A stretch of 64,000 bases of DNA, taken from Equus caballus (lineage: Eukaryota > Chordata > Mammalia > Perissodactyla > Equidae). The stretch covers positions 6,548,001-6,612,000 of the forward strand of contig NC_091689.1 in assembly GCF_041296265.1 (NCBI RefSeq), written 5' to 3'. Position numbers and translations under genes: made by a program. The stretch's first letter is position 1; every line of letters begins with the position of its first letter. Under the pieces are notes generated by a model. The model made no database searches. It saw nothing but the letters and a program-made list of their open reading frames with translations, and was not told the DNA's origin. Of this stretch, positions 56,733 through 64,000 are shown piece after piece.

Positions 56733-56746
56733 GTTTCTATGGCAAC
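56733..56746 (+). promoter_or_regulatory. X-box (RFX-type) motif
   Basis: GTTTCTATGGCAAC differs at two central-left positions from the palindromic RFX consensus GTTGCCATGGCAAC. GATA-like motifs lie just upstream (ctgataa, ggatagt), and a ggataaagg follows. This is a motif match only; the site is intronic, 8.4 kb after exon 1. Confidence 0.4.
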
Positions 56747-56994
56747 AGTGGCAGGAGGTGGGTCAGGCAGGATAAAGGGGGTGGGGGTGCGACGGGTTTA
56801 CTGGATCATAAAGGCTTTGGAAGTGGGGCGGGGCCAGCTGGTATATGACTGATGGCTTCCTTCCCTGGGAAGATAAAGGGCCTGTGGAGAGGGGGAGGGG
56901 CGAGGTGAGGGGAGCGGAAGAAGTGAAGTGCTGGGGTTAGAAGGTCTCTGCTGGGAGCTTTTCCTTGAGCGACTCCAATGAACAGATGCCATTC

Positions 56995-57190
56995 TGGTTG
57001 ATTAAGAGCTATGAAGCGAAACAACCTGGGTTTGGTTTTGGCTCTGCCATTGAGTACGTGACTTTGTGCCATTGGCCTCAACCCCCATGGCTTTTTTGTC
57101 AGGTGTGAGAGGGGATAAGAAATTATCAACCTCATGTGATTGCTTGATGATAAGACGGGCTTATGTACACAAACGACTTCGCACAGAAAC
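56995..57190 (+). mobile_element. MIR SINE
   Basis: aacctgggtttggttttggc, tctgccattgagtacgtgac, tttgtgccattggcctcaac and gataagaaattatcaacctc. In intron 1. Confidence 0.75.
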
Positions 57191-59603
57191 TCAGATAATC
57201 AGCGGTGTCTTATGGGTTCTGGCCCGGCTCCTCCTCCTGATCTCAGCACACAGGGGGAGAAGGCAAATGCCTGTTTTCAGATGTTTTCTGATTGGCCAAG
57301 TTTATTACCAAGAGGCACTTAAGAGCCCTGTTAGGAGGTGTGGCGTCTTCCACGGGGTGGGGCTTGGTTTTGCTTTGGAAAGTCCAGAATGGAGTCAGTG
57401 GTGGAGGGTTTTCCAGTGGGCAGTCATGGCCTTTGGTACCATTGTCACTCCTGGTCCTACCGATGGCTGACGGCTGCCTGTGGCCCATTTATGCCCCAGA
57501 GGTGAAGATTCTTCCCTGAGGTGCTGCTGGTTGTCTCTGGTTTGGTTTGCTGTCTCTAACCCAAGAGAGCGTAACTGATGAAGACGACTCATGGGATGCC
57601 GTATTACATCAGACAAAATCAGTGAACTTTTAGTGGAAGCAAAAGAAAAGCATCGTGACCTATTTAAAGACACTTATTTATATTCAGGACGCTTCTTGTG
57701 CTGCTTTGAGAGTGTGGCCGGCAATCCTGGACATCTTTGCAAGCTTTTAGTTTCCTTTTGCATCCTCTGGATTCAGTTTGTCAGGCCCGGAGTATCTGGG
57801 AGCAGTCTTGTGGGGATGGAGAAGAGGCGGGCAGAAGGGGACGGTGGGAGGAGAGCCTGGGGGGGACCTAATCTGTTCTATGGGAGCCAGTCTGTGGCGA
57901 CACAGCAGCATCTGAGCTGAGTATAAGGACAGTTGTTTGAATGAGGGTCCTGGGAGAGGGAAGTGTCCTTTCTCTTCCACCTCATGCTTCTTTTTGCTCA
58001 TTGCCTTTCTTTATTCCTACCACTCTTGAGGCTCTGGGACCTAGATGGTGAGGGAGAGGCCAGAAAAGTGAGAGAAAGAAGGAATCGAACACGACACTCT
58101 GGGCCAGAGAGTGTGGGATGCTCATTGGATAGTCAGCCTTCCTAATGCTTAAACGCTGGTTGAGCACATACTGTGTGCAAGCCATGAGACTAACTATAAA
58201 AATACGATAGTCCTACCGCCCTGGAGGGAAGCAGGAAAAGCATTTAAAAACATTGACTATTATCTGAGAAGAAACCAAATCCGCAGAAATGTATGTAAAT
58301 CTAATGCACATAAATAGGCGGCTCTTTCAGCCTTTTGACCAGGGCTCTTGGGAAGATCTTGATGTGAAATAATGGCCACTAAAGTCACGGAAGTAAGTTT
58401 CAGAGCTTCCTCCTCCTTCGTTCTTGGAAGAAGAAAGCACAATCTCTTCTCCCAAAAAAGTAAACTGAGCACACACAGTGTTTCCCTTCCTGTTCTCCTT
58501 TCATGATGTGTGCTTTTCTTTAAAGTTCTATGGAAGCTAAGTCTGAGTTCGTGTCTTCAAGAAGCTTCCATCCTTTGGAGGAGGTGGGAAAGACGTGGAC
58601 CCGTGGTTTCTTGCCAGCGCACGCAGGCTAGAGAGCTGCGAAGGAAGCCGAGTCAAATCACACGAGTGCTTCGCCCAGTGATGCCCTTCCTTGACTCAGT
58701 CAAGCAGTCTTTGGGTGCTTGGAGGCCATATTGTCCATCCTCCTTCCTGCTTGAAGGGTTCCTCCTAAACTGTACCAGAGGACATCTGTGCACTGTTTTC
58801 CCATCTGCAGCTCGTCACTTGTTTTAGTTCTCTGGGCCTCAAGGAGCAGAAAGGTCTCCCTTCCGTCGAGCACCACTGGCCGTGAGGCACCTTCACGACT
58901 CTGCAGCTGGGTGACCCCCTCACCCCTATGGCTCACATCCCTTGGCTTTCCATTCTCGGGTCTGAGCCATCTTGATTCTTCATCTTGCCCTCCTTGACCC
59001 TGTGTCTCTCTTTCACTCTTCAGGTCTTTTCTCCGACTCATTTCCCAGTTCTTCTTGCCAAAGAGACCTGGCCAGGAGCCCACGGTCAGACCCTGACTGG
59101 CGGACAGCTGACCCTGGTGACACTGCACCGGCCTCAGGGTGGTGGTGAAGTTGGCCATGCCACTACTGTTTGATCCTCTTCCTGCCAGTGGGGTTTTAGA
59201 GGCCCCCCCAAGTTGACCAGTAACCCTGCTTGACAAGGAGGGTGAGGGGTGGGTGGAATGACGGAGGTGACTTTTTTAAAAGAAAATTTTACAAATGCGG
59301 ACAAGTAACAAGAATGACATAACAACACCAAGTTGCCACCCAGAACTGGGAGTGGTTGATTTCTTTGTCGTATTAGCTTCAAGTCATTTTTTAAAACTTC
59401 CTCTGGTGGCTCTCCCTACCTGCCTCCAGCTCCCTGTCCCTCCTCCCCCGGGGCAGCCACTGGCCTGAATTATTTAGTGTTTCCTTTTCTCAGCTAAACA
59501 GACTTGCTAATGGATGACCAATATCTAGAATTGTTCTCTGAAAACAAATTGAAAATGTACATAAAAGGTTTCATTCTGCAACTTCTTCCCCCATCAACGT
59601 TAG
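57191..59603. other. Intron 1: no exon recognised
   Basis: Unique-looking. 59270-59590 is AT-rich and may be an old LINE piece. The 178-codon minus frame at 58700-59236 has no recognisable domain. Confidence 0.55.
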
Positions 59604-59793
59604 TTTTTTTTTGAGGAAGATTGGCCCTGAGCTAACATCTGTGTCCATCTTCTCTATTTTACATGTGAGACACTTAGGACGGCATGGCTTGATAAGCGGC
59701 GCGTAGGTCCACGCTCAGGATCCAAACCTGCGAGCCCCTAGGCCACCAAAGCAGAATGCATGAACTTAGCCGCTATGCCGCTGGGCTGGCCCT
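59604..59793 (-). mobile_element. ERE SINE, in intron 1
   Basis: A T run followed by gaggaagattggccctgagc at the left edge, and the inverted head gctgggctggccct at the right edge. The flanks acgttag (59597-59603) and acattag (59795-59801) look like a worn target duplication. It is shorter than the full-length copies. Confidence 0.88.
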
Positions 59794-59829
59794 GACATTA
59801 GGTTTTTGAGATCCGCTTCTGATCACAGG

Positions 59830-60545
59830 TCAGAGCTGTGCTTTTTAACTGCTGTATATTATTACATTATATTACTTTACTGATTTCGTTACCACACAAA
59901 GAGGGAGTTCTCTGCCCGAGGTGCATAAAAAGCACGATTATTATGGCATCAGCCTTTGAGGAAAGAAAAAGCTTTATTGTGAGGTCGACCAGCAAGGAGA
60001 CAGGAGGCGACACTCTCAAATCTGTCTCCGTGATCCAGGGCTGGGGGCACAATTTAGGGTGAAGGGCAGGGTGGTCCGAAGCGCGGAGATAGATGATGAG
60101 AGGTGAGGAGAAGTAGGTAACTGATGATCTGTGCAAGCGTAGTCAAGCTTCATGTCTCCTCGTATGATGCATGTTCACAAAATGGCGGCATCACCCTGAT
60201 CTGAGGGTGGAATTTTCAGCTCCTTGATGTCAAAAAGATCATGTGTCTGGCATTTGCACAGGCCCAGTTCATGGGTTGGTGGTCTCAGTAGGCCTGAACT
60301 GGACAAGGGGTTGACTCTCAGTTCCTGAAAGACCACTCTTAACTCACTCTGTTGATAAGATGCGGTCAGCTCAAATTGGTCCCAGTGGCCCATTGGTTAC
60401 AATTTTCATTTATCCATTCACCTATTGAAAGGCTTTTGGATCAGGTTGCTAGTCGTTTTCTGTAACTACAAATGCTGTAATACACACTTTTGTGCACGTG
60501 CCCCTGTGCACATGTCTGAGAGAAGTAGAACTGCTGGGTCAGGCA
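59830..60545 (+). repeat. Old AT-rich interspersed repeat, family not assigned, split by LTR
   Basis: ctttttaactgctgtatatt before the LTR and tttatccattcacctattga, aaggcttttggatcaggttg, agtagaactgctgggtcagg after it read as one old repeat unit. The LTR fossil (59881-60396) and one ttac copy interrupt it. Confidence 0.55.
59881..60396 (-). mobile_element. Solo LTR fossil, same ERV1-like type as 24534-25171
   Basis: The reverse complement shares long blocks with the LTR at 24534: gtccagttcaggcc, gagaccaccaaccca, ctgggcctgtgca, ccaccctcagatca, cacagatcatcag, and an AATAAA signal. Direct repeat ttac flanks it (59877-59880 and 60397-60400). The sequence on either side is one older AT-rich repeat that resumes after the LTR. 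No internal viral genes are present. It is shorter and more diverged at its 5' end than the other copy. Confidence 0.7.
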
Positions 60546-61238
60546 CATTCTTCCCGTTTCCATGGCCACTGGTCCAAGTTTGCAGCAAAGCTTGCTCTCT
60601 ACTCACTTGGGCCCTTCCGCAGGTAGGTCGCCTGGCCAGGTTCTCCGGCACCTTTCATTGGACCAGGAGAGAAATGTTTGGGACCCGTGGGAAGGAGTGA
60701 AAGGTGATAGTGCTGTTTGCCATCTTGATATCAATTTCTCTGGCTCTTCAAGGACAGCCTGACTGGCTGAGTCCCAGAGGACCTTGGCTGAGTTTGAGCA
60801 TGTTTTGTTTTCTCTGTCTGCCTCAGCCCTGACCCTCTCTTGGTCTTTGCGATTCCAGGAGTGACCCTGGTGTTTATAAAGCAGCCCTTCGGAGAGTTCA
60901 TAGGCAGGACGCTCTGCAGAGGCCATGCTGTTTCTGCTCACTCAGGGGGAGCCCGAGGGGACACGGCGACGTGAGGGCATGCTCTAGAAATCTCCGTGAT
61001 GCCTGGCAGAGAAGGGCCCCTCTGTGCATCCAAGCACACGTGTGTCTGTTTATGAAGCCATGAGTCAGTGGATGGAAAGGGCTCCCGAGGCTGCGTCTTT
61101 GCAACGTGTGTATGTGAAGCCATATCTCTTGAAAAGGAGAGGGATCTATCTCCATCACCAAGAAGTTCTTCAGGAAACCGAGGCAGGAGAGAGAATCGCA
61201 AAGGAATGGGGCCCTGGAGGTGCCAGGGCTTGAAGGGG

Positions 61239-61375
61239 ATTGTTAGAAATACAGAGTCCTTGACCCGTGCCCAGGCCTCCTGTCTCTGAGCCTTGGGGGC
61301 TGGAGTCCAGGTCTCTATTTTTAGCAAGCTCTTCAGATGATTTCTGAGGAAGAGCCACAGTTGGGAACCATTCAC
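61239..61375 (+). mobile_element. MER5-like fragment (3' part)
   Basis: ttagaaatacagagtccttg, cctgtctctgagccttgggg, tctatttttagcaagctctt and agttgggaaccattc follow the second half of the MER5A/B consensus. The head (ggttctcaaag) is missing. Confidence 0.65.
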
Positions 61376-62449
61376 CTAGTCTAACTCCCTGGAGTTACAG
61401 ATGAGCACTTTGAAACCTCACATCTTAAACCCCCTGCCTGGCATCACTCAGTCCCAGGCATGGCGGTCCTGTCGGGATCAGATCCTGGGAGCGCTGGCTT
61501 TCGGGCTAGCACTTCTCTTAGCATGATGGAACTGGTTGGCCAAGGCTCTGAGCCCAAGAGCTGGTGTTCCACAGGAAATCCAGAAAGGGTTCGGGGGACT
61601 CGGCAAGTAGTTGGCCCTCTGCCCTCCTTGCATACGCGTCCTTTCCAGCAGCAATTTCTTCCCTGTGTGAGGGCGGTGGCAGTGCCTGCTGGCCGGTCCA
61701 CTCTGCAGAGTTCACTGGTTCTTTGACACTCACTGGGCGATAGACTCCTGGTCGCTGCGGCTGCAGGGAGCTGATCCCCAGAGGAGAAAGGCCAGTGCCT
61801 GCCCTGTGTGATGGAACCTGGAAGGCTTGTGGGCCTGGAACATCTCAGGAGGCTGCTTGCATTCATTTCCTACCACAAGGGGAATCCGGAGATGAGGAAC
61901 CACCTCCTTTGGTTTGAAAACCATGCTGGGGAGCTGCTGGTCTGTTGCCAGAGGGATTTCTCCAGAACCTGGTGGCGCCTGAGAGATGTCAGGTCTGCTT
62001 AGCTGCCTCCCTTGCGAGGAGCAGGGCCTTAGCGGGGAAGGAATGGGAAGGGAGTCTGGAATGAAGCTGGGTGTCAGCAGGGGGTCGATGGACCAACCGG
62101 GAGAACATCAGTAACTGAGCTGGAATGCGTCCCAGGTGCCAGCCCTACACCACCGCAGACATCCGTGCACGCACTATTCAGAATTCCAGCGGGGGACGCC
62201 ACTGCCACCTGCTGCCTCTGACCTTGTGGAAAAGAGGTGGAGGAAGACACAAACAGTGTCACTCCCTAGGGAGACAGGGACCTCCAGTTAAACATTAGCT
62301 GAAAAATAGCAAATAGGCTCCCCTTTCTACCCAACCCCATTTCTGACTCCTGCCTCCCCTGGCTGCCCAGCATGGCCTGAATTTTCCACCCCGGCCTCTT
62401 GGTGGGCCGTGTTATTGAACATAGTGGCCACAGGCTAGATGGGAGTAGC

Positions 62450-62595
62450 AGCCTTCACTTTAGTAGAGTTATTATTCCCACTTTTCAGACTTGAGAAGTT
62501 AGAGCTCAGGAAGGTTAAAAGATTTGGCTAGAACGATGGGTGATCCTAAGTGGCAAAGCCAGGACTGGACTTTAGGGCTCTTGACTCCTAGCCTC
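62450..62595 (-). mobile_element. MIR SINE fragment
   Basis: ttattcccacttttcagact, tgagaagttagagctcagga and caaagccaggactggacttt: inverted MIR in intron 1. Confidence 0.72.
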
Positions 62596-64000
62596 CTTTG
62601 CCCATTCGGATTTGTTAATGAATTGTCCACTGCCATGGGTGTTAGCGCAGAAGTTGTCTGGGTGGCAGGAGGAAGATGGTAGGTAGTATTTATTCTTTTG
62701 CCCAACATGTGTCAAGGTTAAGTGCATTTTAGGAGAAATCAACAATGAAGGAGCCAAGTGAGTTCTGTGCCCAGCAGGATGGAAGCAGGAAAGCAGCCAG
62801 CATTCTGTCCTGTTCCTTGGATCCATTCTCGAAGGGCCTGGAATGCTGTCACCTGTTGGAGGTGAATCCACTGGAGGTAGTGATGGATTCCAGGTTGGAT
62901 TAGATCATGTCTGTGGTGCCCCAGCTCTTGGATTTCCAATAGTCAAGAGACAGACGAAGGAGAAGGTTGGAAGAAGGCTCAGGTTTCTTGAGAAGAAAGA
63001 AAAAAGGAGACACATCCACCTGTTAGGAACATGGTTTGGGGGAAGATGCCCTCTTCTCTCCAGGCCTGCGTGCGGACTGATGCCTCACTCTCTGAGCAGG
63101 AAGGAATAGGGGGTGCTTTTAGATTCTTGGGGCATGTTTTCCTAAGAATGCTTTACGTCTCCCTTAGATAGGAATCACCCAGTGTCGGACGGAGCGCTGA
63201 GGTCAGAGCATCGCATTAGGAGAAAGTGCGGTTTCATGCTAGTGAGCATCCGTCAGACACAAGGGTTTTCACCCCTTCAGTAATGGCGTCAGTGCCACAA
63301 TCACACAGATTATGTTGGGGAAGAAAGGGCTTTGCCAAAATTAAGCTTTAAAAGCAGAGTAATAATGCACAGAAGTAGACACAAAGTTCTTTCGGATTCT
63401 CAGCATCCAGCGCCCTCCTTGGCTGGATTAGTAAGGCTGGGTCGAAGGGCAGTGTGGGGACCCTGTGCCGATTGTGACACACCTCTGAAAATGGCAGAGA
63501 TGTGGCGTGTGCTCCTGTAGACTCCGATGGCAGGCCCTCTGGGCCTCGAGTTTGCTGTCTGTAAAATGGGACAACTGTCCGCCTCCTCTCATTCCATCAG
63601 CCCTCCTCATCTCCGGCTCCCCCAGGTGTGGAAGGCAGAAAGGTGCAGCAGGTACCTACAGCGGGATGCGACTCTGCCCTGTCTCCAAGCCCTTCACAGA
63701 GGAGTCTGGGACTCAACTCTCCCCCTCTTGTCTCCCCCACTTCTCTCTGGAAAAGCTTTACTTTCTGGATATAATCGGGAAACTCCGTGTTGACCCATCT
63801 CCCAGGTCGCTCCGCAGGGGAGAGCAGCTAATGCTTACTCACGCTCAGGGCGAGAGCTCCCTGGGGGCCTTGCGGGTCCTGTCAGTCATCTATGGGCCAG
63901 AAGCCTTTTTGTTAGGTGATTTGAGTTGCTGAGAACCGTTTCTCAGAGTGGCCTTGCTCTGCCGCCCTCGGAGCTGCATACATAAGTGGTTGCTTAATAA

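Larger units (their letters stand above)
48374..64000 (+). other. IGFBP2: IGFBP2 intron 1, 5' part (continues beyond window)
   Basis: It opens with the consensus donor CAG|GTAACG. No sequence like exon 2 (the linker containing the DNGDDHSEGG-type block in human) is present through base 64000, so the intron is at least 15.6 kb. The human first intron is also very long. It contains a second CpG island near 51.4 kb, two ERE SINEs, an LTR fossil, MIRs, a MER5-like piece and otherwise unique sequence. Confidence 0.88.
60546..64000. other. Intron 1: no exon recognised to window end
   Basis: Apart from the MER5-like piece (61239) and the MIR (62450), nothing is named. No sequence resembles IGFBP2 exon 2. 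Confidence 0.6.

Noticed and set aside
48580-64000. IGFBP2 exon 2 inside the window
   Set aside because: No frame encodes the conserved linker or the thyroglobulin-type domain; the human intron is also longer than this span.

Overview
This is mammalian nuclear DNA with one recognisable gene. At least eight copies of the tRNA-derived ERE SINE are present, on both strands and mostly with target-site duplications. ERE is the SINE family of perissodactyls, so the source is probably a horse or other equid; rhinoceros and tapir are not excluded. MIR, L2, MER20, MER5A, Tigger and MLT1 fossils fit a placental mammal.

The gene is IGFBP2 (insulin-like growth factor binding protein 2) on the + strand. 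Exon 1 has its start codon at 47932, and the splice donor follows base 48373. It encodes the signal peptide and the whole 12-cysteine IGF-binding domain. It lies in a TATA-less CpG island (about 47460-48580) with GC boxes and a CACGTG E-box. Exons 2-4 are absent, so bases 48374-64000 are the 5' part of intron 1, which is also long in human. A second GC-rich island with GC boxes and clustered octamer-like motifs lies 3 kb into the intron (about 51225-51600).

Bases 1-47460 are intergenic. In human the next genes upstream are RPL37A and SMARCAL1, far enough away that none is expected here, and I see none. This part is unique sequence mixed with old repeats: many MIRs, L2 pieces on both strands, two larger L1 pieces, MLT1 and other LTR fossils, and several small DNA transposons (Tigger, MER20, MER5A, three other hAT elements). 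Several insertions are nested and can be ordered in time: an LTR inside an L2 (24534-25171), an ERE inside an L1 (43732-43960), a hAT element inside an L2 (45762-46099), and a second copy of the same LTR type inside an older repeat in the intron (about 59881-60396).

I found no RNA gene, CRISPR array, phage-like element or new multi-gene system, and no LTR here has a recognisable internal retroviral gene. The best leads are regulatory or structural: the intronic CpG island, a 27-base G tract just inside intron 1, a forkhead/homeodomain motif cluster about 32 kb upstream, a GC-rich patch with a NotI site 17.5 kb upstream, and a MER20 copy 41 kb upstream. Repeat boundaries are by eye and usually good to 10-30 bases, except where a target-site duplication fixes them.
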